Of a DNA stretch of 64,000 nt, positions 32,902 to 42,393 are shown piece by piece. The DNA comes from Saprospiraceae bacterium. GTDB lineage: Bacteria > Bacteroidota > Bacteroidia > Chitinophagales > Saprospiraceae. The notes below the pieces were generated by a model that was not told where the DNA came from, did no database searches, and saw only the letters and a list, made by a program, of their open reading frames with translations. The translations under genes were made by a program, and so were the position numbers. Every line of letters starts with the position of its first letter. Position 1 is the stretch's first letter. The DNA lies in assembly GCA_016714785.1 (NCBI GenBank), contig JADKCC010000015.1, forward strand, positions 124,001 through 188,000, written 5' to 3'.

Positions 32902-34116
32902 ATGTCATTGAATACATATATAATCGATGGTTGCAGGACGCCCATTGGCAATTTTAAAGGATCACTTTCTGGTATTAGGACAGATGATTTAGCATCGATA
33001 CCACTAAAAATGCTTTATAAAAAGTATGAATTTTTGGATAATGAGTTGGATGAAGTTATTTTGGGTTGTGCAAATCAAGCAGGTGAAGATAATAGAAATG
33101 TAGCTCGAATGGCTGCATTGCTTGCAGGTATAAATTATAGAGTACCGGCAGAAACTGTCAATAGATTGTGTGCATCTGGTATGTCTGCCGTCATACATGC
33201 GCATAGGTCTATAATTACGGGTGATGCGGAAATTGTAATGGCAGGTGGTGTAGAGAATATGACTAGAGGTCCATGGGTGATCTCAAAAGCATCAACACCT
33301 TTTGGAAACGATGCTGAAATGTTTGATTCTAGTTTTGGATGGCGTTTCATAAATCCCAAAATGAAAGAAATGTATGGTGTAGATGCTATGGGTGAAACTG
33401 CCGAAAACTTGACTGATATATATAAAATTACTAGAGAAGAGCAAGATTATTTTGCTCTATCATCCCAGAAAAAAGCAGCTTACGCTCAGACGTCAGGCAG
33501 ATTGGCGCTAGAAATTGTTCCAGTAGAATTGGTAAAACCCAAAAAGGAATCAATTTGGTTTTCGGATGATGAATTTATTAAGCCAAACTCTACGATGGAT
33601 GGTTTAAGTAAATTGAGGGCCGCTTTTCGTAAAGATGGAGGCACCGTGACAGCTGGAAATGCTTCAGGTCTTAATGATGGTTCGGCTGCTTTGTTAGTTG
33701 CATCAGAAAGTTGCGTTAAGAGGCATGATTTAAAGCCGATTTGTCGTATAGTATCATCAGCAGTAGTAGGTGTAGAACCTAAAATCATGGGAATAGGGCC
33801 GGTGGAAGCGTCGCAAAAAGCATTAAGAAAAGCTGGACTCACGATCAATCAAATGGACATAATCGAGATTAATGAAGCATTTGCAGTGCAAGTTTTATCC
33901 TGTTTAAAAGCCATGAATATACCATTTGATGATCCAAGAATTAATCCAAATGGAGGAGGAATAGCCTTAGGACATCCACTTGGTATGACAGGTACAAGGA
34001 TTTTATTGTCTGCTGCTTTGGAGTTGCAATTGAAGAATAAAAAATTTGCATTAGTAACTATGTGTATAGGGGTAGGGCAGGGCTATGCTGTAATTTTAGA
34101 AAATATTAATCTTTGA
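32902..34116 (+). CDS. Acetyl-CoA acyltransferase (thiolase family)
   Basis: The 404-aa length is typical of thiolases. The nucleophilic Cys sits in NRLCASGMSAVIHA (about residue 90). Other active-site blocks are VMAGGVENMTRGP, NEAFAVQVL, the His in GGGIALGHPLGMTGTR, and the second Cys in MCIGVGQG. It would split or form 3-ketoacyl-CoA. The GGVENMTRGPWVISKA block is closest to the adipyl/oxoadipyl-CoA thiolases (PcaF/PaaJ type), but without other pathway genes nearby the substrate stays open. The MITE copy 2 lies 64 nt upstream. Confidence 0.9.
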   Translation: MSLNTYIIDGCRTPIGNFKGSLSGIRTDDLASIPLKMLYKKYEFLDNELDEVILGCANQAGEDNRNVARMAALLAGINYRVPAETVNRLCASGMSAVIHAHRSIITGDAEIVMAGGVENMTRGPWVISKASTPFGNDAEMFDSSFGWRFINPKMKEMYGVDAMGETAENLTDIYKITREEQDYFALSSQKKAAYAQTSGRLALEIVPVELVKPKKESIWFSDDEFIKPNSTMDGLSKLRAAFRKDGGTVTAGNASGLNDGSAALLVASESCVKRHDLKPICRIVSSAVVGVEPKIMGIGPVEASQKALRKAGLTINQMDIIEINEAFAVQVLSCLKAMNIPFDDPRINPNGGGIALGHPLGMTGTRILLSAALELQLKNKKFALVTMCIGVGQGYAVILENINL

Positions 34117-34184
34117 GAGATCACATAACGATTTCTTTTTCGTTAATTGAAGTAAATACAGAGTTATCAAAAACAAATATACCC

Positions 34185-34718
34185 ATGAAATATTTTTTTA
34201 CAATTTTAGTTCTTTTTTCACTATTGGTTTTGCCAAAAGATATTTTTGGGCAGGTACTACTTCAATTGGAGATAAATAAAGAAGTTGAAGCCATAAAATT
34301 TGGAATTGGGGATGTATTAATGATAAAAACGAAAGAATCAAATGATGAATGGCAAAAAAGGAAATTGGAACGACTTATTTTAGATCAAAATATTATCATT
34401 TTTGAAGATGGTATGGTAGCATTAAGTGATATCACTCATCTGAGGTTGGTAAATAATACTGCAGCTGGGGCAGGCAAAATGTTAATGGGCTTTGGCACTG
34501 GATGGGTCGTTTTTGGTGGGTTAGCTCATGTCACAACTGAGTACAAATTTACATGGGGCACTTTTGCTGTTGGAGCGGTGGCTGTAGGTGTAGGATGGTT
34601 ATTCAATAAAGTAGTAGCGAAAAAAACATACCGTATGGGCAAAAATGCAAATTTAAGGATAATAGACATTAGTTTTCCAGATCCACAATCAATTCCACTC
34701 ATACAAGGACAACCCTGA
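34185..34718 (+). CDS. Hypothetical membrane-associated protein
   Basis: The product is 177 aa from ATG 34185. A longer frame from 34113 overlaps the thiolase end and lacks the signal peptide at its start, so the later ATG is preferred. The N-terminus is a signal peptide (YFFTILVLFSLLVLPKDIFGQ). A beta-rich domain of about 75 residues follows (KFGIGDVLMIKTKES, DGMVALSDITHLRL), then two glycine-rich hydrophobic segments (MLMGFGTGWVVFGGLAHV and FAVGAVAVGVGWLFNKVV). I do not recognise a named family. It is probably an envelope protein with two membrane helices near the C-terminus. Confidence 0.65.
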   Translation: MKYFFTILVLFSLLVLPKDIFGQVLLQLEINKEVEAIKFGIGDVLMIKTKESNDEWQKRKLERLILDQNIIIFEDGMVALSDITHLRLVNNTAAGAGKMLMGFGTGWVVFGGLAHVTTEYKFTWGTFAVGAVAVGVGWLFNKVVAKKTYRMGKNANLRIIDISFPDPQSIPLIQGQP

Positions 34719-34741
34719 ACGAGAATTTATTTTTCCTTCAT

Positions 34742-35500
34742 TTATATGAGGTTTTCTTGGTCTTTATTGTCGAATTCAATTGTTTTTTTTACAAAAGATT
34801 TTAAGTAAATACCAGTAATCAAACCGAAAGCAAATCCTCCGATATGTGCCCACCAAGCTACTCCTTCACTTGTCGCATTGGGCATCAAAGATCCAACTCC
34901 TGAAAAAATCTGTTGTAGAAACCATAATCCTAAAAAGACAAGGGCTGGGACATAAAATGATCTAAAAAAGATAAGTACTAAGACTTTGATTTGAGATTTG
35001 GGAAACATTAGCAAATAGGCTCCCATTACTGCAGAAATGGCTCCGCTTGCTCCCAATGAAGGAATGACGGCAGATGAAATTTGGGCACCATCGGCACATG
35101 GGTTGGTCAGTGAGCATGGTAAGCAGGCTATTTGACTGACTTCAGAACTAACCGTACTGAAGTAAATATGTGCAAAACTTGCAAATAATCCACCAGCTAA
35201 ATAAAATATAAGAAACTTCAAATTTCCTATCTTGGCTTCTATATTATCGGCAAATACCCAAAGGAATAGCATATTGCCAATCAAGTGCATCCAACTACCG
35301 TGCATAAAAATACTAGAAATAAGTGTGTAATAAGCTTCACCTTTAATTATATCTATAGGTATGGTAGAAAATTCACAAATCAAATTGCCAGGAGTAGCTA
35401 TTTGGATTAAAAAAACAATAATATTTATAGCTATAAAAGTGTAACTAACATAGGGTTTATGGCCACCTTGCACCTGCGTGTCACCTATTGGAAAAAACAT
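34742..35500 (-). CDS. Rhomboid-family intramembrane serine protease
   Basis: This 252-aa protein has about six membrane helices. The catalytic Ser lies in GASGAISAVMGAYLL (GxSG motif) and the catalytic His in WWAHIGGFAFGLITG. The loop-1/helix-2 block HGSWMHLIGNMLFLWVFAD is also typical of the family. Rhomboids cleave membrane proteins within the bilayer. A Cys-containing insertion between helices (VSQIACLPCSLTNPCADG) is noticeable. It is convergent with the gene at 34185. Confidence 0.93.
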   Translation of the reverse strand: MFFPIGDTQVQGGHKPYVSYTFIAINIIVFLIQIATPGNLICEFSTIPIDIIKGEAYYTLISSIFMHGSWMHLIGNMLFLWVFADNIEAKIGNLKFLIFYLAGGLFASFAHIYFSTVSSEVSQIACLPCSLTNPCADGAQISSAVIPSLGASGAISAVMGAYLLMFPKSQIKVLVLIFFRSFYVPALVFLGLWFLQQIFSGVGSLMPNATSEGVAWWAHIGGFAFGLITGIYLKSFVKKTIEFDNKDQENLI

Positions 35501-35579
35501 ACGATTAACTATTTTGGTAAAAGTAAGTAAACTTTATCGAGAATGCTGACTTAGTTTTAAATTCTGTTTACAGCAGTAT

Positions 35580-36776
35580 TTAAAAAGATGTGCTCAAGAA
35601 TTTTTTATCTATATCTGACATGGTTATTTGTCTCCTACTCATTACTATTTCTGCAGTTTCTATGGCTTTGTTTAATTGGTGGGAAATAAAACCAGAAGCG
35701 CCTCCCCATGAGAATGAAGGAATAAAAGTACGAGGAAAACCAGACCCAAAAATATTGGAAGCTACGCCAACTACAGTACCTGTATTAAACATAGTACTGA
35801 TGGCTGCTTTAGAATGGTCTCCCATGATGAGTCCGCAAAATTGTAAACCAGTATCTTCAAATCCTTCTTTTACGTAGGACCAAACTTTAACAGGTAGATA
35901 ATTGTTTTTTAAATTTGAATTATTGGTATCTGCACCCAAATTACACCACTCACCCAATACACTATTGCCAAGATAGCCGTCATGACTTTTATTTGAGTTG
36001 GCCAATAGGACGCTGTTGTTCACTTCGCCTCCTAATCTGCAAGATGGGCCAATCGTTGTAGGTCCATATATTTTGGCACCCATTTTGACTATAGAGTCTT
36101 CACATGCTGCAAAGCCTCCTCGTATCAAACAACCTTCCATTACGAGTACGTTTTTACCAAGATACACTGGACCGTTAGTTGTATTAATAGTACAACATTC
36201 CATTTGAGCCCCTTCTTCAAGAAAAACTGGATAATCTCCTACAATGGTATTTGTTAAAGATATTTTTTGTGATGTTTTATCTTTAGTTACCAACCTGAAA
36301 TCTTTGATCATTTCGTCACCATTTAGACTGAAAATGTGATATGGTTTGGTAATTCGATTGAAGCTTATATTGTGATTTTGAGCCAAATCTATGCCGTTAA
36401 GTGACTGAAAAGCGTCGGCTTCTTCTGATAGTTTCTCAAATTCGCCTGCTGATAATCTTGCAGCTATAAGTTCTGAACCAAATAACAACGCATCATTTAG
36501 TTTTAATTGTTTAATGTAATGAACTAATGTGTCGTCAGGTAAAAATGTACTATTTATCAACAGATTTTCTGAAGCTATATGAATAGGATATTTTTCAGCT
36601 AAATAATCCTGTGTAATAAAACTTGCCTTTCCATCTAATCTTTTTTCCCATTTTTCTCTGATGGTAAGTATTCCTACTCTCAACTCACAAATAGGTCTTG
36701 TGAATGTAAGCGGTAATAAGTCAAACCAATGATCATCGCCAAAAAGTATTATATTTTCAGTATAAATAGTGTTCAT
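35580..36776 (-). CDS. GlmU-like putative sugar nucleotidyltransferase/acetyltransferase
   Basis: The protein is 398 aa. The N-terminal half (NIILFGDDHWFDLLPLTFTRPICELRVGIL) lacks the classical GxGxR pyrophosphorylase loop but matches the Bacteroidota-type GlmU-like family. The C-terminal half is a left-handed beta-helix with hexapeptide repeats (VYLGKNVLVMEGCLIRGG, KIYGPTTIGPSCRLGG). It then has FCGLIMGDHSKAAISTMFNTGTVVG, typical of UDP-GlcNAc-forming enzymes. It probably makes UDP-GlcNAc or a related nucleotide sugar for the cell wall. It stands alone between rhomboid and rpmE. Confidence 0.85.
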   Translation of the reverse strand: MNTIYTENIILFGDDHWFDLLPLTFTRPICELRVGILTIREKWEKRLDGKASFITQDYLAEKYPIHIASENLLINSTFLPDDTLVHYIKQLKLNDALLFGSELIAARLSAGEFEKLSEEADAFQSLNGIDLAQNHNISFNRITKPYHIFSLNGDEMIKDFRLVTKDKTSQKISLTNTIVGDYPVFLEEGAQMECCTINTTNGPVYLGKNVLVMEGCLIRGGFAACEDSIVKMGAKIYGPTTIGPSCRLGGEVNNSVLLANSNKSHDGYLGNSVLGEWCNLGADTNNSNLKNNYLPVKVWSYVKEGFEDTGLQFCGLIMGDHSKAAISTMFNTGTVVGVASNIFGSGFPRTFIPSFSWGGASGFISHQLNKAIETAEIVMSRRQITMSDIDKKFLSTSF

Positions 36777-36850
36777 AGTTTATCAATTAGACAAAATTGG
36801 ATCTAAAATTAATATGCTAAGGAAGCTCATTCAAGAAAATTAAATTAAAC

Positions 36851-36880
36851 AAAAAAAGCCCTTATTTGTGATAAGGGCTT
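36851..36880 (-). terminator. Intrinsic terminator after rpmE
   Basis: AAGCCCTTAT (36856-36865) pairs perfectly with ATAAGGGCTT (36871-36880) around TTGTG. On the minus strand it is followed by seven T, 24 nt after the rpmE stop. Confidence 0.9.
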
Positions 36881-36903
36881 CCATTATTATATATTTAGCA
36901 AAA

Positions 36904-37161
36904 TTACTTAGTTGCAAATTTTGCAAATTTCTTGTTGAACTTATCAATTCTACCAGCTGTATCAACAAATTTTATCTTACCAGTAAAGAATGGATGAGAG
37001 AATGAAGAAACTTCCATTTTAACCAATGGGTATTCATTGCCATCTGTAAATACAATGGTTTCTCTTGATTTAGTACAAGATTTGGTTAGGAACATTTCAT
37101 CATTAGAAATGTCTTTGAATACTACCAATCTATAATCCTGTGGGTGGATTTCTTTTTTCAT
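36904..37161 (-). CDS. rpmE2: 50S ribosomal protein L31 type B
   Basis: The product is 85 aa, beginning MKKEIHPQDYRLVVFKDISN and containing EYPLVKMEVSSFSHPFFTGK, the core of the L31 family. It lacks the zinc-binding Cys pairs of type A L31 and has the longer length of type B, the only form usually seen in this phylum. It is a large-subunit bridge protein. It has its own promoter (37221-37250) and a strong terminator. Confidence 0.95.
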   Translation of the reverse strand: MKKEIHPQDYRLVVFKDISNDEMFLTKSCTKSRETIVFTDGNEYPLVKMEVSSFSHPFFTGKIKFVDTAGRIDKFNKKFAKFATK

Positions 37162-37220
37162 TATACGATTTATTTATCTTTTATGAAATCTTATTTTTTA
37201 TATTTTCCTGAAAAGGAACG

Positions 37221-37250
37221 CAAAAGTATGAATAATTTGTAAATAACCAA
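37221..37250 (-). promoter_or_regulatory. Predicted rpmE promoter (Bacteroidota type)
   Basis: On the minus strand TTG (complement of 37248-37250), a 19-nt spacer and TACTTTTG (complement of 37221-37228) match the TTTG/TAnnTTTG consensus. The start would fall about 50 nt before the rpmE ATG. The remaining 37251-37497 gap is AT-rich with nothing else visible. Confidence 0.55.
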
Positions 37251-37497
37251 TAACTTTTATCAATATTTTTAAAGAAAAACTTTATTTTAATCTTTCTTAT
37301 TAAAAATTGTGCAAATTTAAATAGTGGTACTTAGAGACATATTAACCTAAGTTTATTAAATTCATTATTTTAATAAGTAGTGAAAATTGGAGTACGTATG
37401 GCAATGCTTATCATTTCTAGTGATGATTTAAATTACCTTTTACTTTAAACTAAATGCCTAAATTTGATGCTAATTTTTTATAATAAAAATAATCAAT

Positions 37498-38625
37498 ATG
37501 GCAAGAAGAAAATCTGAAGTCGGTGAGAACGAAGCTTTAAAACCGACAGTACCTAGATTGGTAAATGATGGTGATTTGATCACAGGTGACAATTCTACAG
37601 AAGCAAGAGTAAGAACAGTGAATCGAAAGATAAGGAAAAAGATCATTAGTGAGGCAGCTATTTTAGACGATAAATTAACAAATACAAAAACAAATAAAAG
37701 AGAAGCTGCTGAAAATTACCTTCAAAATTTTCCTATAGAAGAGAGAAAAAATTTATTAAAGATATTGCTCGAAGAGCATGGAGATGTTAAAAGTAAGGTC
37801 CACCCAGATCATATATTGATCAACGGATGGCAAGATGATGGCAGATATCCGTATAAATACTTGATGTCACGAAAGAACTATGAAATTCAGAAATACAACT
37901 TACAAGTAGAGTTACTAAAATTGCAGGCGTGGGTAAAGCAAACAGGTGCAAGAGTTATTATATTATTTGAAGGAAGAGATGCAGCTGGTAAGGGTGGTAC
38001 GATCAAAAGAATGATGGAACATCTTAATCCACGAGGTGCGAGGGTAGTCGCTCTTGAAAAGCCAACAGAAGAGGAGAAAGGCCAATGGTATTTTCAACGT
38101 TATGTCAAACATTTGCCTACAAAAGGGGAGATTGTACTTTTTGATCGATCATGGTATAACAGGGCTGGTGTAGAACATGTAATGGGTTTCTGTACTCAAG
38201 AAGAGTATCAAGAGTTTATGCGTCAGGTTCCTGAGTTTGAACGAAACTTGGTTCGCAGCGGGATCATTTTATTTAAGTTTTGGTTTTCTGTTAGCCAAGA
38301 CGAACAGCGCAGACGATTTAAAGAACGGGAAACACATCCACTGAAACAATGGAAACTCTCGCCCATAGATAAGGCTTCGTTGGACAAATGGGACGATTAT
38401 ACTTCCGCTAAAGAGAAAATGTTTTATCACACAGATACTTCAGATGCGCCTTGGACAGTTGTTAAATCAAATTGCAAAAAGAGGGCACGGCTCAATGCAA
38501 TGAGATACATACTGCACAAAGTAGGATACGGAAATAGGGATCAAAAGCTAATAAATAAGGTAGATCCTTTGATAGTTGGAAGATCAAATGTTATTTACGA
38601 AAAAGGGGAAAGTACTTATTTGTGA
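37498..38625 (+). CDS. ppk2: Polyphosphate kinase 2 (PPK2) family protein
   Basis: This 375-aa protein has a charged N-terminal extension of about 110 residues before the PPK2 core. Walker A is GRDAAGKGG at about 158-166 and Walker B is LFDRSWYNR at about 214-222. The lid region is RRRFKERETHPLKQWKLSPID. PPK2 enzymes move phosphate between polyphosphate and nucleotides (ADP or GDP). The length and the GQWYFQRYVKHLPTKGEIVLFD block fit the one-domain class I enzymes. It stands as a single gene upstream of alaS. Confidence 0.92.
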   Translation: MARRKSEVGENEALKPTVPRLVNDGDLITGDNSTEARVRTVNRKIRKKIISEAAILDDKLTNTKTNKREAAENYLQNFPIEERKNLLKILLEEHGDVKSKVHPDHILINGWQDDGRYPYKYLMSRKNYEIQKYNLQVELLKLQAWVKQTGARVIILFEGRDAAGKGGTIKRMMEHLNPRGARVVALEKPTEEEKGQWYFQRYVKHLPTKGEIVLFDRSWYNRAGVEHVMGFCTQEEYQEFMRQVPEFERNLVRSGIILFKFWFSVSQDEQRRRFKERETHPLKQWKLSPIDKASLDKWDDYTSAKEKMFYHTDTSDAPWTVVKSNCKKRARLNAMRYILHKVGYGNRDQKLINKVDPLIVGRSNVIYEKGESTYL

Positions 38626-38832
38626 GCCATTGATTATCTGCTCAAGGCTAATATTTGATTTAAGTTCGTAAATATAGGTTTGTAACTTTTTAATTAGTAT
38701 TTGGCTATTATTTTAATTGTCTATTTACTTTTATTGGCTACTTTTTCCCAAACAATAATTCTATACCTTCCTTTTATCTCGTATATTTGCGGCTAAATTT
38801 TTAATTTATACTTTAAAATAGTTGTTCGCAAG

Positions 38833-41448
38833 ATGACATCCAACGAAATAAGACAGAAATTTCTAGACTTTTTTGCTAGTAAAAACCATAAAATAGTAGG
38901 TTCGGCACCCATCGTAGTTAAAGATGATCCTACCTTGATGTTTACCAATGCCGGTATGAATCAGTTCAAAGACTACTTCCTTGGCAATAGAAAACCGGAC
39001 AATCCTAGGATAGCAGATACGCAAAAATGCTTGAGAGTCAGTGGAAAACATAATGATCTCGAAGAAGTAGGTGTGGACACTTATCACCATACCATGTTTG
39101 AGATGCTGGGCAACTGGAGTATTGGCGATTATTTTAAAGCCGAAGCCATAGCTTGGAGTTGGGAATTATTGACTGAAGTATATAAATTACCTAAGGATAG
39201 ATTGTATGTATCTGTTTTCGAAGGTGACCCAAAAGAAAATCTACCACCATCACAGATTGCACTCAAAGAATGGTCAAAATTGGTGCCGCAGGAACACATC
39301 ATTTATGGAAACAAAAAAGATAATTTCTGGGAAATGGGCGATACCGGTCCATGTGGGCCATGTAGTGAGATCCACGTGGATTTGCGATCTGACGAAGAGA
39401 GAGCATTGATTCCTGGGAAGGATTTGGTTAATAATGACCATCCACAAGTCATAGAAATATGGAACAATGTATTCATCCAATACAACAGAAAAGCGGATGG
39501 TTCGTTAGAGCAATTGCCTGCCATGCACGTAGATACAGGTATGGGATTTGAACGATTGGTTCGCGCCATTCAGAACAAACAAAGCAATTATGATACTGAT
39601 GTATTTACAGGAACAATTGCTGAAGTAGAAAAAATAACTGGTAAAACTTATACGTATGGAGATGGAAAGCAAGACATTTCATTCCGAGTATTGGCAGACC
39701 ATATTCGTGCAATTGCGTTTACAATCGCAGACGGTCAACTTCCATCAAATAATGGTGCTGGATATGTGATTCGCCGTATTTTGAGACGAGCTGTGCGATA
39801 TTATTATACATTTTTGGATTACAAACAACCTTTGTTGTACCAGTTGATTCCTGTTTTGTCTAGACAATTTGAACACGTATTTCCAGAATTGTACCTGCAG
39901 AAGTCATTTGTAGAGAAAGTAATCAGAGAAGAAGAAAAGTCATTTTTAAAGACACTCGAAGGCGGATTAAGAAGGATAGAAGACCTAAAAGTTTCGGACA
40001 ATCAAGTAGATGGAAATGATGTTTTTGAATTGTACGATACTTATGGATTTCCGGTAGATTTGACTCGACTGATCGCTGAAGAACGTGGTTGGAAAGTCGA
40101 TGAAGAAGGATTTACTGCCGCATTGAATATACAAAAAGAAAGATCACGAGCCGATGCTAAAAGAGAAACAGGAGATTGGGTGATAGTAGGGCAGGAAGGA
40201 CAAACCACGTTTACGGGATATGATGACTTGATCGTACAAGAAGCCAAAGCCATAAAATACAGAGTGCTCAAGCAAAAAGACCAAGAATTATATCAATTGG
40301 TATTAAACACTACACCTTTTTATCCAGAAGGTGGCGGACAAGTAGGGGATACTGGGTTTTTGATGTTTGATGGCGAGTTCGTCAAAGTATTGGACACAAA
40401 AAAGGAAAATGATCTTATCATCCATTTTGTAGATCGAATACCTGATAATATCGATTCGCAAATATATGGAGAAGTAGATGCGACCAAAAGGATGCTCACT
40501 GAAAACAATCACTCTGCGACGCACTTGTTACATGCAGCCTTGAGACAAGTTTTGGGTACACACGTACAGCAAAAAGGGTCATTGGTCAAAGAAGATTATT
40601 TGAGATTTGATATTTCACATTTTCAGAAAATCACCGACCAAGAGATTGCTCAAGTAGAAAAAATAGTTAACGAAAAAATCCGTGAAAACATACATCTCGA
40701 AGAAGCAAGAGCATTACCTATAGAAGAAGCCAAAAAATCTGGAGCCATGATGCTTTTTGGTGAAAAATATGGAGATACCGTGCGTATGATCACTTTCGAT
40801 CCCACTTATTCTCGTGAGCTATGTGGTGGTTGTCATGTGAAAGCAACAGGTCAATTGGGTTTTTTTAAGATAACATCCGAAGGTGGTATTGCTGCAGGTG
40901 TGCGAAGGATAGAAGCTGTAACTGCAGTAAAAGCTGAAGAATATATCAATGATCAAATGTATGAATTGACAGCGATCAAGTCATTTTTCAAAAACAACAT
41001 CAATACTGCAAAAAACATCTCTGACTTACAGGATGAGAATAAAAATTTGCAACGTGAGATAGAGAAATTAAGAGCAATCCAAGCCGCTTCCTTAAAAGAC
41101 AATCTCGTGAGCAGTGCTAAAAATATGGATGGTGTGAAGGTATTGGCTGTAAAGCTAAAAGATATGGATAGCAAATCTGCCAAAACATTGGCTCATAATA
41201 TTCAAGTTGAATTAGGTGATTCTGTAATTTTGTTTGGACTAGAAGATCAAGGTAAAGCCACAATCATGCTGACAATATCTGAAGCGCTGACCAAATCGAA
41301 ATCGTGGCACGCAGGCAATATTGTGAAAGCTTTAGCCACAGATATCAATGGAGGTGGCGGCGGACAGGCATTTTTTGCTACAGCCGGAGGAACAGAAGTA
41401 AGTGGATTGGACAAAGCATTGTCAAGGCTGGATGAATATTTGAAGTAA
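38833..41448 (+). CDS. alaS: Alanyl-tRNA synthetase
   Basis: The product is 871 aa, full length for AlaRS. The catalytic domain opens with IRQKFLDFFASKNHKIV and has GNWSIGDYFK, GDTGPCGPCSEIH and DTGMGFERLVRAIQ. The editing domain has NNHSATHLLHAALR and the zinc site region RELCGGCHVKATGQ. The C-terminal domain ends with DINGGGGGQAFFATAGG. It charges tRNA-Ala and removes mischarged Ser or Gly. A -7-like element TATATTTG lies at 38782-38789, about 45 nt upstream. Confidence 0.98.
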   Translation: MTSNEIRQKFLDFFASKNHKIVGSAPIVVKDDPTLMFTNAGMNQFKDYFLGNRKPDNPRIADTQKCLRVSGKHNDLEEVGVDTYHHTMFEMLGNWSIGDYFKAEAIAWSWELLTEVYKLPKDRLYVSVFEGDPKENLPPSQIALKEWSKLVPQEHIIYGNKKDNFWEMGDTGPCGPCSEIHVDLRSDEERALIPGKDLVNNDHPQVIEIWNNVFIQYNRKADGSLEQLPAMHVDTGMGFERLVRAIQNKQSNYDTDVFTGTIAEVEKITGKTYTYGDGKQDISFRVLADHIRAIAFTIADGQLPSNNGAGYVIRRILRRAVRYYYTFLDYKQPLLYQLIPVLSRQFEHVFPELYLQKSFVEKVIREEEKSFLKTLEGGLRRIEDLKVSDNQVDGNDVFELYDTYGFPVDLTRLIAEERGWKVDEEGFTAALNIQKERSRADAKRETGDWVIVGQEGQTTFTGYDDLIVQEAKAIKYRVLKQKDQELYQLVLNTTPFYPEGGGQVGDTGFLMFDGEFVKVLDTKKENDLIIHFVDRIPDNIDSQIYGEVDATKRMLTENNHSATHLLHAALRQVLGTHVQQKGSLVKEDYLRFDISHFQKITDQEIAQVEKIVNEKIRENIHLEEARALPIEEAKKSGAMMLFGEKYGDTVRMITFDPTYSRELCGGCHVKATGQLGFFKITSEGGIAAGVRRIEAVTAVKAEEYINDQMYELTAIKSFFKNNINTAKNISDLQDENKNLQREIEKLRAIQAASLKDNLVSSAKNMDGVKVLAVKLKDMDSKSAKTLAHNIQVELGDSVILFGLEDQGKATIMLTISEALTKSKSWHAGNIVKALATDINGGGGGQAFFATAGGTEVSGLDKALSRLDEYLK

Positions 41449-41470
41449 TTGGTTGGTCAATAATATTTGA

Positions 41471-41824
41471 ATGAAAGAATTTTTGTGGAATGTGTTCGTA
41501 TGTTTTTGTCTCTTACTTATGGTAAGTTGCAAATCGTTTTTGGGTAAATCAGGCCATGATGGACTTTCGTTGACAGATTGTCTCAATGAAAGAAAAAGCC
41601 AAGAAACATTGCGCAATCAACAAGGTAGTATCATGCAAGTAGCGGACCAATATGTCATACTTTCTCAAGATGGCAATAGTCGATATTTGGCATGTAATCT
41701 ACCTGAGACGTACAAAAAAGAAGGAGAAAAGGTTAGTTATACATTGATAGTCAAAGAGATCTATCCTAATGAGCGATTAATTGCAACACCCGCATATCTC
41801 ACGGAAATCATTTTAAAGCCATAA
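41471..41824 (+). CDS. Small putative lipoprotein
   Basis: This 117-aa protein has an N-terminal lipoprotein signal (FVCFCLLLMVSC, lipid Cys at about 20). The mature part has a beta-rich pattern (GSIMQVADQYVILSQDGNSRYLAC, then KVSYTLIVKEIYPNERLIATP). I recognise no named family. It starts 22 nt after alaS and is probably co-transcribed with it. A tandem pair of CCATAAACCTTA units (41819-41846) lies between it and the next gene. Confidence 0.65.
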   Translation: MKEFLWNVFVCFCLLLMVSCKSFLGKSGHDGLSLTDCLNERKSQETLRNQQGSIMQVADQYVILSQDGNSRYLACNLPETYKKEGEKVSYTLIVKEIYPNERLIATPAYLTEIILKP

Positions 41825-41874
41825 ACCTTAGACCATAAACCTTAAACAATACACACCTTAAACAATAAAAAAAA

Positions 41875-42201
41875 ATGAGCGAATTAAAATGGAGTTACAA
41901 TGAGTTTTTAGCTTTTCTATTGATCTATATCTCACAAGTGGATATGGAATTCGCAGAAGAAGAAAAAGCCATGATCCGAAATAAAGTAGGAGAGCAAACG
42001 TATGATAAAATGGTGGCTGAGTTTGAAGCAATGAGCGATTACAAAGCTTATGAAACGATATTGTCATATAAAGGTGTATATTTCCCTACCATTGAGCAAA
42101 AAAATGAGTTGATTGACAAAATGAAAGACTTATTTCATGCAGATGCAGATTTTAATATAATGGAAAAGGAGTTATTGCACTTTTTGGATAAGATGATGTA
42201 A
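41875..42201 (+). CDS. TerB-like helical protein
   Basis: The protein is 108 aa. The pattern FLAFLLIYISQVDMEFAEEEKAMIRNKVG resembles the tellurite-resistance TerB fold (a helix with acidic residues that could bind a metal, then E..E spacing). A second similar acidic block is FHADADFNIMEKELLHFLDKM. The function of this stand-alone form is not established. It is cytoplasmic, with no signal or membrane segment. Confidence 0.6.
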   Translation: MSELKWSYNEFLAFLLIYISQVDMEFAEEEKAMIRNKVGEQTYDKMVAEFEAMSDYKAYETILSYKGVYFPTIEQKNELIDKMKDLFHADADFNIMEKELLHFLDKMM

Positions 42202-42393
42202 GTGTGTTGTTTTAACCAGTAAGTTCACTAATGGAAGCACTTAGATAATAAAGGTAGATGTGATGAAACACATTGTCTTTAAAATTCTATGTGGTAAATT
42301 AAATCTACTTGAATTTTACTATTTTTAGACAATCTAGTTTGATGATATAATTATTGAGTTTATTGTTTAACTTTGCCATAAATACAAAGATTA

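Noticed and set aside
41819..41846. Tandem CCATAAACCTTA units as a regulatory repeat
   Set aside because: Only two clear copies in AT-rich spacer DNA, so not enough to claim more than a small local duplication.
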